Below are positions 19,508 to 29,961 of a stretch of 34,597 nt of DNA, in pieces. The stretch is taken from contig CALRFG010000001.1 in assembly GCA_943356525.1 (NCBI GenBank), positions 139,919 through 174,515 on the forward strand. Direction: 5' to 3'. The position numbers and the translations under genes are program-made. The notes under the pieces were generated by a model. That model worked only from the letters and a program-made list of their open reading frames with translations. It did no database searches and was not told the origin of the DNA. Source of the stretch: Candidatus Nomurabacteria bacterium. Its GTDB lineage: Bacteria > Patescibacteriota > Minisyncoccia > Phycocordibacterales > CAIZLB01. Positions within the stretch are counted from its first letter, which is position 1. Every line of letters begins with the position of its first letter.

Positions 19508-19792
19508 ATGTCAACAGAAAACAACATAACCTTCGAATCCGATAAATTCAAATACAAATCAAGGGTTATACTAGGACAAACTCAAGTACCAGGTATGACA
19601 AAGTTTTTATTGGGTAAGGGTATAGTTAAGAATGAGAGGCAGGCAATGAATATTTTATTAATAACAACGGTACTATTTCTAGGATTAAGTATATTTATTA
19701 TATATACTAATTTTTTTAAACAACCTGATATACCACAAATGTCTGATGAAGAGCGACAATTATTTTTTCCAGGATTAAAACAAACTCAATAA
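19508..19792 (+). CDS. Small single-TM hypothetical protein
   Basis: ORF 94 aa with TM segment AMNILLITTVLFLGLSIFIIYTNFF; directly upstream of pilin. Confidence 0.6.
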   Translation: MSTENNITFESDKFKYKSRVILGQTQVPGMTKFLLGKGIVKNERQAMNILLITTVLFLGLSIFIIYTNFFKQPDIPQMSDEERQLFFPGLKQTQ

Positions 19793-19793
19793 T

Positions 19794-20354
19794 ATGAGAA
19801 TTCAAAATAACAAAGGATTTACTCTTATAGAGCTAATGGTAGTTATATCAATAATAGGATTACTTTCAAGTATTGTTTTAGCCTCACTTAAAGACGCGAG
19901 AGATAAGGCGAATGTTACAAAATTTAAAGCTGAGATAAAACAAATGATTAATGCTTTAGAATTATATCGAGGGGATAATGGAAAGTATCCATATGAAGGT
20001 GAGTCTTACAGTTATGCAATAAGCAATGCCAATAGTATTGAACAACTAACCTATAATGATGATTTATTTTCAAATTATTTATCAAAATATATGAAAACTT
20101 GGCCTAAAGTTCCTGCAAATTCCTATGCTCAAGCTTCAGTTGCTTGGCGGTATATTTCTAACGGAACTAATTCTAGTGTTGCAAATTTATATAGATGTAA
20201 AGGTGATTCAGCATTACCTAAATATATGATATGGATATATGCTAATAACCCATTATTATTTAATGCTTTTCCTGAGCTAAATACAATAGAACAAATTAGA
20301 GATGGATTCTTAGCTTTTCCTCCGTCACAATACAAATGCTTCTCCCTTAAATAG
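19794..20354 (+). CDS. Type IV pilin-like/prepilin protein (PulG-like)
   Basis: ORF 186 aa; prepilin signature NKGFTLIELMVVISIIGLLSSIVLASLKDARDKA. Confidence 0.9.
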   Translation: MRIQNNKGFTLIELMVVISIIGLLSSIVLASLKDARDKANVTKFKAEIKQMINALELYRGDNGKYPYEGESYSYAISNANSIEQLTYNDDLFSNYLSKYMKTWPKVPANSYAQASVAWRYISNGTNSSVANLYRCKGDSALPKYMIWIYANNPLLFNAFPELNTIEQIRDGFLAFPPSQYKCFSLK

Positions 20355-20377
20355 TCTGAGTTTAATATTGAAAAACA

Positions 20378-20413
20378 AAAAAGAAGATTATAACAAAAAT
20401 CTTCTTTTTTAAT
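20378..20413. terminator. Bidirectional intrinsic terminator
   Basis: AAAAAAGAAGATT-ATAACAAA-AATCTTCTTTTTT between convergent pilin gene and rbfA. Confidence 0.75.
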
Positions 20414-20430
20414 TTTACAATAATTTAACC

Positions 20431-20769
20431 TTAAATAACCCTAAAAATCTCCTGTCTATGTTTCTCACCTCTATCTATTTCAAAAGACAGGAAAGGTAAC
20501 ATGCCTACTCTTGTCTTCTTTTTTATATCATTACGTATATCTGTCACATTTCTTGTTAAAAAGTCTATAACGGCGTTTTCTTGACTCTCAGGCAATACAG
20601 AAACACGTATCACAGTGTTATTGCTATGATCCGCTTGGACTATGGAAGTGATAGTTATAAGTGACTGTCCACCAGAATTTTTGGATATATATTCATCTAT
20701 AACTTTTCTTATCACTGATTCTGACCTACCTCGACTTACTTGTTTATCTCTTGGGTTATTGTTTTTCAT
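20431..20769 (-). CDS. rbfA: Ribosome-binding factor A family protein
   Basis: ORF 112 aa downstream of infB; SESVIRKVIDEYI ... NDIKKKTRVGMLPFLSFEIDRGEKH resembles RbfA. Confidence 0.75.
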   Translation of the reverse strand: MKNNNPRDKQVSRGRSESVIRKVIDEYISKNSGGQSLITITSIVQADHSNNTVIRVSVLPESQENAVIDFLTRNVTDIRNDIKKKTRVGMLPFLSFEIDRGEKHRQEIFRVI

Positions 20770-20784
20770 ATTTGTATTATTTTA

Positions 20785-23031
20785 TTATTTTTCTACTACA
20801 GAGAAAGCTTGTATGATGTCTCCCATAACTATCTCTATTTTAGCTTCGACCATAAGACCACACTCTGTATCTACCTCTACTGATTTTACTTGTGAACGAG
20901 CATGTTGAAGTTCAACTATCTCACCACGACCGATTTCATTTTCACGTCTCATGATCTTAACTTTGTCACCTAAGTTTATACGACCTGAAACAACCAAACC
21001 TCCAAGAACTTGTTTTGTTTTATTTGCATTGAAAATTTTAAGAACTTTAAGACTACCATGACTTTCTTCTTCAAGTATCTTTGGCGCTTTTGATCTAGCC
21101 TCATTCTCTAACCATTCTGAAAGTTTGTATATTATATCAAATGTCTCTATTTTTAGATTTAGTTGATTGGCTAAGTTTTTGGCAACATTGTCAACTTTAG
21201 TATTGTATCCAACTATTACAGAATCTTTAGACCCTTGTGCTAGTTTTACATCGTTCTCGTTTATATCTCCTGTCTCAGCTCTAACTATACGTAGCTCTAT
21301 GTTATCGAACTTTATCTTAGCTATCTCTTGCTTAACAGCATCAAGTGTTCCAACGGTATCAGTTTTTAGAACAATAGGTAATGTCCAATTATTATCAACC
21401 TCAAGACCATATAGTGCTCTGATATTTGCAGGTATTTTTGTTATAACTTTTTCTTTATTTTCAGCCTCTTTTATCTCATTTTCCAACGCTATCATTTTCT
21501 TTTGTTCTGTAGCCAATAGCTCAGCGGTATCTTTATCTTCACACATAATACATATGTCTCCAACTCGTGGTGTTTCTACCCAGCCTACAAGTCTCACAGG
21601 TTGTCCTGGTTCAAAGCTCTTTTGAGGTTTACCTTCAAAATTTTCTATAATGCGCACTGGGGATATAGCTCCACCTGAAACTATAAACGATCCTACTTTA
21701 AGTGTTCCGTTTTTAACTATCATTGTTGCATGTATTCCTCTTATCTTATCTCTACCGGACTCGATAACTATACATTCAGCAGGAACATCATAAGCTGCTT
21801 TTATATCAGCAACATCAGACATAAGTATTATCATATCAAGAAGATCATTTACACCATCACCAGTTTTTCCTGAGAAGGGTATAAAAGAAATGTCACCTCC
21901 ATAACCCTCTACAAAGATACCGTTTTCCGCCAATGATTGTTTTGTCTTTTCTATATCAGCACCTACTTTGTCCATCTTTGATACTCCTATGAAAAAGGGT
22001 ACATTGGCGTCAGTTATTGATTTTAAAGCATCAAGAGTTTGAGGTTTAACACCGTCTTCCGCTGAGACAATAAGTATAGCTATGTCAGCTGATCTAGCAC
22101 CTCTGTCTCGCATAGTAGTGAATGACTCATGTCCCGGTGTATCTAGAAATGTTATTTTTCCATCATTGTGATTTATCTCATAAGCTGACATCTTTTGTGT
22201 TATACCACCAACTTCGCGCTCAGCTGTATTTGCTTTTCTTATATAGTCCAAAAGAGTTGACTTACCATGATCAACATGACCCATGATTATAACTACAGGA
22301 TTTTTTTGTCTTATATCTAAACCATCGAGTATTTGTATAGTTTTAACAAGGTTACTTGATTTTCCACTTATACGTGTTTTAAGTGTCGGAGCTTGTTTAA
22401 CTTTTTTAACTCTAGGTCTTTTATAATACGGAACATATTCTGTTCTAGGTGCTTCTCTTGATGAATCTTTTTTTACAAATCTATTGTTTACCGCAGGTCT
22501 TGCTGTTGAGGTTGTATCTTTGCTTTTATTTATAAAAGTTTTTGCAAAAGCTATACCTCTTTCCTCTATCTTTTTCTTTTCATCTTCTTTCTTTTGTATC
22601 TCAGCTTTTTCTTCTTTTGTTATTACTTTGGATTTAAACATTGTAGGTGAATGTTTAACCTGATGTTTTTCAACTACTTCATTTTTTGTATCAGTGCTAG
22701 TATCTTCAACTTTTTTATCTTCAGTTTTTATACTTACTATCTTATTTTTATTCTCATAAAATTTAGAAGCATTTTCAAACCAACTATTTTGATCTTCGAC
22801 TTTAACATTTTTCTTATCCTCAGTTTCTTTACTCACAGCAAAGGTTCTAGAACTTGCTCTAGGTACTATAGTCACAGCTTCTTTTGTGACAGTTTTTTTA
22901 GCTCTACTTTTAGTTGTTTTTTCCTCCTCTTTCTTGTCCTCTAGTTTGTCATCACTGAAAATACTTCCGAAAGCGTTACCGAAAGCTCCTCCAAATGCGC
23001 TATCGTCGTTTTGATTTTTATCACTTATCAT
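20785..23031 (-). CDS. infB: Translation initiation factor IF-2
   Basis: ORF 748 aa; [56 protein letters not shown]. Confidence 0.97.
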   Translation of the reverse strand: MISDKNQNDDSAFGGAFGNAFGSIFSDDKLEDKKEEEKTTKSRAKKTVTKEAVTIVPRASSRTFAVSKETEDKKNVKVEDQNSWFENASKFYENKNKIVSIKTEDKKVEDTSTDTKNEVVEKHQVKHSPTMFKSKVITKEEKAEIQKKEDEKKKIEERGIAFAKTFINKSKDTTSTARPAVNNRFVKKDSSREAPRTEYVPYYKRPRVKKVKQAPTLKTRISGKSSNLVKTIQILDGLDIRQKNPVVIIMGHVDHGKSTLLDYIRKANTAEREVGGITQKMSAYEINHNDGKITFLDTPGHESFTTMRDRGARSADIAILIVSAEDGVKPQTLDALKSITDANVPFFIGVSKMDKVGADIEKTKQSLAENGIFVEGYGGDISFIPFSGKTGDGVNDLLDMIILMSDVADIKAAYDVPAECIVIESGRDKIRGIHATMIVKNGTLKVGSFIVSGGAISPVRIIENFEGKPQKSFEPGQPVRLVGWVETPRVGDICIMCEDKDTAELLATEQKKMIALENEIKEAENKEKVITKIPANIRALYGLEVDNNWTLPIVLKTDTVGTLDAVKQEIAKIKFDNIELRIVRAETGDINENDVKLAQGSKDSVIVGYNTKVDNVAKNLANQLNLKIETFDIIYKLSEWLENEARSKAPKILEEESHGSLKVLKIFNANKTKQVLGGLVVSGRINLGDKVKIMRRENEIGRGEIVELQHARSQVKSVEVDTECGLMVEAKIEIVMGDIIQAFSVVEK

Positions 23032-23078
23032 AGTATATTAAATATACACTTTTTTAAGAAAAATACAATATTATCAAT

Positions 23079-24314
23079 ATGTTTTCACGTTTTATCAAAT
23101 TTACAAAAAAACAGCACCAATCAAAGGGTCATATGAAAAAATACTTCGATTATGCGTCTCAGACCCCAACTGACAGCAGGGTTTTGAAAGTGGTACAAAA
23201 TGCCTCAAGTAAACTATTTTACAATCCCGGAGCTTTGTATTCAAATGGAGTTATTTCGAGTAAAATCTTGAAAGATTCAAGAAATAAGATAGCAAGTGTA
23301 TTATCTGATAAGTCTTTAAATTCAGTTCATCCCAATGAGATTATTTTTACTAGTGGCGGGACAGAATCAAATAATATTGCCATACAAGGTGTGGTTGATA
23401 AATGGTATGAAAATAAAAATTACGAGTATTCAGAAAAACCACATATCATTATTTCTGAGATAGAACATCCTGCAATATACAATGTTGTTGAAAGTTTAAA
23501 AAAGCAAAACAAAATAACATTTTCAAAAATAAAAATAAATAATGACGGTTTGATTGACTTACAAAATTTAAAAGACCAACTATTGGAAAATAAAAATACC
23601 ATACTTGTATCTATTATATTGGTTAATAATGAGATAGGATCTATACAACCGATACGAGATATTGCTTCAATTGTGAGAAAAGCTCGTGGAAGCGGGTTAT
23701 ATCCATTATTGCAAAGCGATGCTTGTCAGGCTGTAAACTACCTAGCTATGCCTTTTGATAGAATGGGAGTGGACTTAGTTTCTTATGATGCCTCAAAGTT
23801 CTATGGTCCTAAAGCTATTGGTTTTTTGTATATAAAAAGAAACACTCCAATAAATCCAGTTTATTTTGGTGGGGATCAAGAGTACGGCATGAGACCTGGA
23901 ACAGAAAACTTACCTGCTATAGTTGGGATGGTAAAGGCTTTAGAAATAATTTTTCAAGAAAAAGAAAAAGAAATAAAAAGATTATATAAATTACAACAAT
24001 ATATATTTTCAAAAATAGAAAAAATGAAAAATGTCACAATAAACGGTTCGACACTTCAAGAAAAAAGAATAGTAAATAATATAAATATTTGTTTTCCAGG
24101 AAATGATTCGGAGTTTTTACTTTTCAAAATGGATAAACTCGGATATGAGGTTTCTACAGGTACGACGTGCCAAAATAAAAAAGAAGATAGCAGATCTATA
24201 TCTGTTCAAGCTTTGGGGGGAGATTGTGCAGGATCGAGTCTGAGGATAAGTTTTGGAAGATTTACAACTATGGGTCAGGTAAGGGGGCTGGTCAGTGCTA
24301 TTTCAAAGATATAG
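23079..24314 (+). CDS. Cysteine desulfurase (NifS/IscS family); alternative start at 23133 (MKKYFDYASQTPTD)
   Basis: ORF 411 aa; IIFTSGGTESNNIAIQG, SDACQAVNY, YDASKFYGPKAIGFLY, GTTCQN loop. Confidence 0.9.
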   Translation: MFSRFIKFTKKQHQSKGHMKKYFDYASQTPTDSRVLKVVQNASSKLFYNPGALYSNGVISSKILKDSRNKIASVLSDKSLNSVHPNEIIFTSGGTESNNIAIQGVVDKWYENKNYEYSEKPHIIISEIEHPAIYNVVESLKKQNKITFSKIKINNDGLIDLQNLKDQLLENKNTILVSIILVNNEIGSIQPIRDIASIVRKARGSGLYPLLQSDACQAVNYLAMPFDRMGVDLVSYDASKFYGPKAIGFLYIKRNTPINPVYFGGDQEYGMRPGTENLPAIVGMVKALEIIFQEKEKEIKRLYKLQQYIFSKIEKMKNVTINGSTLQEKRIVNNINICFPGNDSEFLLFKMDKLGYEVSTGTTCQNKKEDSRSISVQALGGDCAGSSLRISFGRFTTMGQVRGLVSAISKI

Positions 24315-24337
24315 ACAGATGTGCTAAACTTCACTTT

Positions 24338-26113
24338 ATGCAAACATCATTAGAAAATAAAAGACATTCCTTGGCCCATGTATTAGCCGGAGCCATACTT
24401 AAGCTTTTTCCCGATGCTTTAATGACGATTGGTCCTGCGGTTGAAAATGGTTTTTATTATGATATTGATTTTCCTTCAAATTCTCCTAAAGAAGAGGACT
24501 TTACAAAAATCCAAGATGAGATGAATAATGTTTTGAAAGCCTGGGCAGAACAAGAAAAAAGTTTTATTCAACAAAAAGTTTCAGAATCTGAGGCGAAAGA
24601 ATTTTTCAAAAATAATCCATATAAACTAGAACTTATACAAGGTGTAGTGGAGAGAGGTGAAGAGATAACTTTGTATGTGTCAGGAAAAGGAACTAAATAT
24701 GAGTTTACTGATCTTTGTCGTGGAGGTCATGTTGAAAATACTTCAGAGATAGATGAAGGGTCTTTTATGCTAGATAAGATTGCCGGGGCGTACTGGAGAG
24801 GAGATGAGAAAAATAAAATGCTTGTGCGTATATATGGTTTGGCTTTTGAGACAGGAGAAGAGTTGGATTTATTTATTCACAATCGTGAGGAGGCTAAGAA
24901 AAGGGATCATAGAAAGTTGGGAAAAGAATTGAAACTTTTTACTATCTCAGATCTAGTTGGTTCAGGTCTACCTTTATTTCAACCAAAAGGTGCAGTGCTA
25001 AGATATGAATTGGAAAAATATTTGTGGTCTCTTCATAAAGATAAAGGTTATCAAAGAGTTTGGACACCTCATCTTGCTAAAGCAGAACTTTATCATACCT
25101 CAGGTCATGGGCAACATTATCTTGATGATATGTTTTCGGTACATGGCGGAACTTCAAAGGAAGATTTTTATTTAAAACCCATGAATTGTCCTCATCACAT
25201 GCAACTGTTTGCTGACAATCAATTTTCATATCGTGATATGCCTGTAAAATATTTCGAACCAGGTACTGTGTATCGTGATGAAAAAACAGGGCAACTTTCA
25301 GGATTAACTCGTGTTCGTGCTCTTACCCAAGATGATGGACATTTATTTTGTCGTACAACTCAGATCAAGGAAGAGGTAAATATTATTGTAAATATAATAA
25401 AAGAATTTTATACAACAATGGGTATGATGGATGGATATTGGGTTAGACTTTCTCTTCGTGGTGATGATAAATCAAACTACCTTGGATCTGATGAAGTATG
25501 GGAGACTGCTGAGAAAGCTTTAACAGATATTTGCAATGAAAACAGTTTAAATTATAAACCTGAAAAAGGTGAGGCTGCTTTTTACGGTCCAAAGTTAGAC
25601 TTTATGTTTAAGGATGCAATAGGTCGTGAGTGGCAGTTAGCAACTGTTCAACTCGATTTTAACCTACCAGAACGGTTCAATCTTTCATATGTCAATGAAA
25701 AAGGTGAGGACGAAAGACCTGTTGTTATACATCGCGCCATCTCTGGTTCTATAGAGAGATTTTTAGGTGTTGCCATAGAACATTTTGCTGGAGCGTTTCC
25801 ACTTTGGCTTTCACCAATTCAATTGAAGATTGTTCCAATAGGTGAGAGACAATTAGATTTTGCACATGATTTATTTAAGAAAATAATCAAGACTGATATA
25901 CGAGTTGAGATTGACCAAAGCAACGAGGGGCTTGGTAAAAAAGTTCGTGCTGCAAAAGTTGATAAGATACCATACTTGGTTGTTGTAGGAGATAAAGAGA
26001 TAGAGTCAAATACTTTTTCATTAGAAGGGAGAGGAGATGAGAAAGTAACAGGTTTGAGTTTTGAGGAGATGATAAAGTTTTTGCAAGATAAAATACAGAG
26101 TAAAAGTTTGTAA
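24338..26113 (+). CDS. thrS: Threonyl-tRNA synthetase without N-terminal TGS domain (start re-set to MQTSLENKRHSLAHVL)
   Basis: HSLAHVLAGAILKLFPDA, GPAVENGFYYDIDF, KPMNCPHHMQLF, FYGPKLDFMFKDAIGREWQLATVQLDFNLP; -10-like TAAACT 7 nt before this ATG. Confidence 0.94.
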   Translation: MQTSLENKRHSLAHVLAGAILKLFPDALMTIGPAVENGFYYDIDFPSNSPKEEDFTKIQDEMNNVLKAWAEQEKSFIQQKVSESEAKEFFKNNPYKLELIQGVVERGEEITLYVSGKGTKYEFTDLCRGGHVENTSEIDEGSFMLDKIAGAYWRGDEKNKMLVRIYGLAFETGEELDLFIHNREEAKKRDHRKLGKELKLFTISDLVGSGLPLFQPKGAVLRYELEKYLWSLHKDKGYQRVWTPHLAKAELYHTSGHGQHYLDDMFSVHGGTSKEDFYLKPMNCPHHMQLFADNQFSYRDMPVKYFEPGTVYRDEKTGQLSGLTRVRALTQDDGHLFCRTTQIKEEVNIIVNIIKEFYTTMGMMDGYWVRLSLRGDDKSNYLGSDEVWETAEKALTDICNENSLNYKPEKGEAAFYGPKLDFMFKDAIGREWQLATVQLDFNLPERFNLSYVNEKGEDERPVVIHRAISGSIERFLGVAIEHFAGAFPLWLSPIQLKIVPIGERQLDFAHDLFKKIIKTDIRVEIDQSNEGLGKKVRAAKVDKIPYLVVVGDKEIESNTFSLEGRGDEKVTGLSFEEMIKFLQDKIQSKSL

Positions 26114-26115
26114 TA

Positions 26116-26790
26116 ATGAAAACCTATTCTATAATCGGTAATAATTCAGAAGAAATAGATAAAATTTTTCAAGAAAAAGAGTATCTCAGAGATGATGTAA
26201 ATCCAGAATTTGTCATCTCATATGGAGGTGATGGTACACTTTTGAAAAGTGAACATAAATATCCCAGTATACCAAAACTATTTTTAAGAAATAGTCTCAT
26301 TGGCAATCTTGGTTTTCGTGATTCAAATGAAATTATTTTAGAAAAATTTTTTGCAAATTTATTAATAATAAAAAAATATTTTAAAATTGAAGCTGAAATA
26401 AAAGGTAGAAAAATAATCGCAGTGAATGAATTTTCTCTAAAAAATAAAAACCCAAGACACAGTATACGTTTTGATGTTTACATAAATGATAAGAAAATTT
26501 TGAATCACATTATCGGGGATGGGCTTATGGCTTCAACTCCGATCGGTTCGACAGGGTATTATCGATCGATAACAAGGTCAACTTTTGAGTTAGGAATAGG
26601 TATAGCTTTTAACAATACAACAGAGCAATATAATCACATGGTCTTGAAAGAGGATTCTATCATCAAGGTTGTTATTTTACGTGGTCCAGCTTTTTGTTAT
26701 GTTGATAATCATGAAGAAGAGATTGTTATAGAGGAAGGTGATGAGATTTGTATTAAAAAGTCTGAGGATTTTTTACATATGTTTGCATAA
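26116..26790 (+). CDS. NAD kinase-like protein
   Basis: ORF 224 aa; ISYGGDGTLLKSEHKYPSIPKLFLRN, GDGLMASTPIGSTGYYRSI. Confidence 0.85.
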   Translation: MKTYSIIGNNSEEIDKIFQEKEYLRDDVNPEFVISYGGDGTLLKSEHKYPSIPKLFLRNSLIGNLGFRDSNEIILEKFFANLLIIKKYFKIEAEIKGRKIIAVNEFSLKNKNPRHSIRFDVYINDKKILNHIIGDGLMASTPIGSTGYYRSITRSTFELGIGIAFNNTTEQYNHMVLKEDSIIKVVILRGPAFCYVDNHEEEIVIEEGDEICIKKSEDFLHMFA

Positions 26791-26836
26791 GATAAGTCAA
26801 TAAACCCCGCTTGACATATATGCTATACTCTTTCAT

Positions 26837-29572
26837 ATGCCACCATTAAACAACTTTACTACACGTGCCAAAGAGGCTATACGCCGTGCACATGAACTTG
26901 CTATCGAAAGGGGGCAAACCAACGTTTCGCCTATGCATTTACTCGTTTCTTTACTAACTCAGGAAGATTCTGTGGTTATTTCATTACTTGAAAAGATGGA
27001 TGTTGACTATATATTAATGACTGATAACGCTTTTGAAGCCATAGATGGAGATTCAACTATTTCAAATACTTTGTCACCTGCTTATCAGCTTTTTCTTACT
27101 CCAGAGCTTATAGCTCTTATGGAAAATTCTGGAAAAGTCGCAACCGAGATAAAAGACAACTTCGTATCAGTTGAACATCTTTTTACTGCACTTTTTGATA
27201 GTATGACTCCTGCTCGTGAGCTTATAGAAAAGTTTAAGATAGATAAAGAAAAATGTATATCAACTTTAGAATTTTTAAGATCACAAAAAGATGCAAAAGG
27301 TGTAGAGGGAAATACTGATGCAAAAAAATCTAAAGCACTTGCCAAATTTACTCGCAATTTAACAGCACTTGCTCGAGATAATAAACTAGATCCTGTTATA
27401 GGACGTGACTCTGAGATCGCTCGTGTCATACAGATACTTTCTCGTCGTACAAAAAATAATCCAATACTTCTAGGTGAAGCTGGGGTTGGAAAGACTGCTA
27501 TAGTTGAAGGCCTTGCAAACCGCATCGCTATGGGTGATGTCCCAGAGTCACTGAAAAACAAAGAATTACTTTCACTTGATATGGGATCGCTGGTCGCTGG
27601 TACAAAATATCGAGGTGAATTTGAAGATAGATTAAAAAATATATTGAAAGAGATAGAAAAATCAGACGGAAAAGTTATTTTATTTATGGACGAAACGCAT
27701 ACTATAGTTGGAGCAGGAGGTGCTGAAGGATCACTAGATGCATCAAACATGTTAAAGCCTGCCCTTGCTCGCGGAGAGTTAAAGGCTATAGGTGCAACAA
27801 CACTTCGTGAATATCAAAAGCATATTGAAAAAGATCCAGCTTTGCAAAGACGTTTTCAACCTGTATACGTTGAAGAGCCTTCTATTGAAGATGCCACCGC
27901 AATACTTCGCGGTCTTAAAGAAAAATATGAACTATTTCACGGTGTTCGTATACTTGATGAAGCTATAGTTGCTGCGGTCTCTCTATCATCTCGATATATA
28001 CCAGATAGACAATTGCCAGATAAAGCGGTTGACCTTATAGACGAGGCTGCCTCTACTCTAAAGATTTCTTTGGAAAATAAACCACAAGTTATAGAAGATG
28101 CACACAGAAAGATACTTCGTCTTGAGATTGAGAAACAAGCCCTTTCAAAAGATCCGGAAAATAAAGATATAAAAACTCGTATTAAAGGTATAGAAAATAA
28201 TATAAAAGAAATTAAAGATTCTGTATCAGATGTTGAAGGAAAGTGGAATATTGAAAAAGAGTTGATAACAGCTATTAAGGATTTAAAGAAAAATATAGAA
28301 ACATTAACTCAAGAGTCTAACAAAGCAGAAGCAAAAGCCGATCTTATAAAAGCCGCTGAGATTCGTTATGGAAAATTACCTATCATGCATTCTGATCTTG
28401 AAAATAAAATCAAGAAACTTCGAAAACTAGATACAACAAAAAGAGTGCTTAAAGAAGAGATAAACGAAGCTGACATTGCCTCTGTTGTTTCTTCATGGAC
28501 TGGCATACCTGTGTCACGCATGTTGGAAGAAGAGATCAAAAAACTTTCCAAGTTGGAAGAAGTTCTTAAGGCAGAAGTTATAGGACAAGACGATGCTGTT
28601 AAGAAGATATCAGATACTATAAAAAGATCTCGTATGGGTATACATGATCCGTCCCGTCCACTAGGTTCATTCATATTCTTGGGTCCAACAGGTGTTGGTA
28701 AAACAGAGCTTACAAAATCTCTTGCCAAGTTTATGTTCAATGATGATAAGGCTTTGATACGCGTAGATATGTCAGAATTTGCTGAGCGTCATACAGTTTC
28801 AAAACTTATCGGTGCACCTCCAGGTTATGTAGGACATGAAGACTCAGGTACACTTATAGATAAAGTTAAACACAGACCTTATTCAGTTATACTTTTTGAT
28901 GAGATAGAAAAAGCTCATCCGGAAATATTTAACATACTACTTCAAGTGCTAGACAACGGTCGTTTAACTGATTCAAAAGGAAAAACTGTAAACTTCAAAA
29001 ATACTATTATTATCATGACATCAAATATTGGTGCTCAATTTATCGATAAGATGCAAAGTATTGGTTTTTCTTCAGCTGATAATGATGCCGATGTGTATGC
29101 AGGTGTTAAAGATAAAGTAATGTCATCTTTGAAAGATTATTTTAAACCTGAGTTTTTGAACAGACTTGATGAGATTATATTATTCGATGTATTGTCACAT
29201 AATTCTATTAGAAAAATTGTCGACATAGAAGTTAAAAAAGTTCAAACAAGACTTTTGGAAAAAGGTATACATCTAGTTTTCAAAGATGCGGTTTATGAGT
29301 TGTTGGCTAAGGAAGGGTATAACCCACAATACGGTGCACGTCCTTTGAGACGACTTATTCAAAGTAAAGTTTTGACACCACTTGCATCTATGATGATAGA
29401 TAAAGGTTTGATTGCTAATAGACAAGTTATTATTGATGTTGATAAACAAGGAGAGTTGAGTTTTGAGGATAAGGCTTTGGTTAGTGTTCGTGAGGTTAAG
29501 GATGTAAAAGATGCGAAGGTTGAGAAAATCAAGAAAGTAGGAAAGAAAAAGAGTTTGGTGAATAAGAGATAG
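26837..29572 (+). CDS. Clp/Hsp100 AAA+ ATPase (ClpB-type middle domain, ClpC/ClpA-type IGF loop)
   Basis: ORF 911 aa; Clp N domain, [30 protein letters not shown]; long coiled M domain with [12 protein letters not shown] at 29060-29068. Confidence 0.95.
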   Translation: MPPLNNFTTRAKEAIRRAHELAIERGQTNVSPMHLLVSLLTQEDSVVISLLEKMDVDYILMTDNAFEAIDGDSTISNTLSPAYQLFLTPELIALMENSGKVATEIKDNFVSVEHLFTALFDSMTPARELIEKFKIDKEKCISTLEFLRSQKDAKGVEGNTDAKKSKALAKFTRNLTALARDNKLDPVIGRDSEIARVIQILSRRTKNNPILLGEAGVGKTAIVEGLANRIAMGDVPESLKNKELLSLDMGSLVAGTKYRGEFEDRLKNILKEIEKSDGKVILFMDETHTIVGAGGAEGSLDASNMLKPALARGELKAIGATTLREYQKHIEKDPALQRRFQPVYVEEPSIEDATAILRGLKEKYELFHGVRILDEAIVAAVSLSSRYIPDRQLPDKAVDLIDEAASTLKISLENKPQVIEDAHRKILRLEIEKQALSKDPENKDIKTRIKGIENNIKEIKDSVSDVEGKWNIEKELITAIKDLKKNIETLTQESNKAEAKADLIKAAEIRYGKLPIMHSDLENKIKKLRKLDTTKRVLKEEINEADIASVVSSWTGIPVSRMLEEEIKKLSKLEEVLKAEVIGQDDAVKKISDTIKRSRMGIHDPSRPLGSFIFLGPTGVGKTELTKSLAKFMFNDDKALIRVDMSEFAERHTVSKLIGAPPGYVGHEDSGTLIDKVKHRPYSVILFDEIEKAHPEIFNILLQVLDNGRLTDSKGKTVNFKNTIIIMTSNIGAQFIDKMQSIGFSSADNDADVYAGVKDKVMSSLKDYFKPEFLNRLDEIILFDVLSHNSIRKIVDIEVKKVQTRLLEKGIHLVFKDAVYELLAKEGYNPQYGARPLRRLIQSKVLTPLASMMIDKGLIANRQVIIDVDKQGELSFEDKALVSVREVKDVKDAKVEKIKKVGKKKSLVNKR

Positions 29573-29582
29573 GTGGTGTGGC

Positions 29583-29612
29583 TTTAATTGTGGTGAATTC
29601 GCTGTAATTAAA
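29583..29612 (+). repeat. GAATTC-centred hairpin #1
   Basis: TTTAATTGTGGTGAATTCGCTGTAATTAAA; arms pair fully as + strand RNA if G-U wobbles are allowed. Confidence 0.85.
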
Positions 29613-29628
29613 AATAGAGTGGTGTGGT

Positions 29629-29658
29629 TCTAATGTTATTGAATTCAATAACATTAGA
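29629..29658. repeat. GAATTC-centred perfect 30-bp palindrome #2
   Basis: TCTAATGTTATTGAATTCAATAACATTAGA equals its own reverse complement. Confidence 0.95.
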
Positions 29659-29704
29659 TATGTATTAAGTTTGTTATATATAATTATTAAAAAAATTTAA
29701 AACT

Positions 29705-29857
29705 ATGAAAAAAATAAATACAAAAACAAAAATGTTATTTAAGTTACCTGCTATAAATAATCAACATTTTTACAGAAAAATTAAAAACAAAATAGACCCA
29801 ACTCATAAAGATTATGATCCAAGGTTGCATTATTTAGTGGAAAAGCATTTAAATTAA
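29705..29857 (+). CDS. Hypothetical basic small protein (50 aa)
   Basis: ATG...TAA: MKKINTKTKMLFKLPAINNQHFYRKIKNKIDPTHKDYDPRLHYLVEKHLN; below track cutoff. Confidence 0.4.
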   Translation: MKKINTKTKMLFKLPAINNQHFYRKIKNKIDPTHKDYDPRLHYLVEKHLN

Positions 29858-29961
29858 GGTGTTTCTGGTTTTTGAATATATATCTTTACTTTACTAAGTC
29901 TTGTGCGTTTCTTTATCATTTCTTTATGAGAACTTTAACCTGATTTTGTTAAGGTTTAAGG

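Larger units (their letters stand above)
29573..29664 (+). repeat. Two-copy 46-bp direct repeat, each unit = GTGGTGTGGY handle plus a GAATTC-centred palindrome
   Basis: GTGGTGTGG at 29573 and 29619; GAATTC at 29595 and 29641; identical 22-nt offsets, period 46. Confidence 0.85.

Noticed and set aside
26811-26816. TTGACA upstream of clpB as a -35 box
   Set aside because: Only 7 nt from TATACT, too close for a -35/-10 pair; an extended -10 (TGCTATACT) is a better explanation.
27085-27750. 221-aa reverse ORF
   Set aside because: Shadow ORF opposite the conserved Clp ATPase coding region, Ser-rich with no recognisable features.
29573-29664. Tandem palindrome units as a CRISPR array
   Set aside because: Only two units; the variable parts are palindromic rather than spacer-like, and no cas genes are present.
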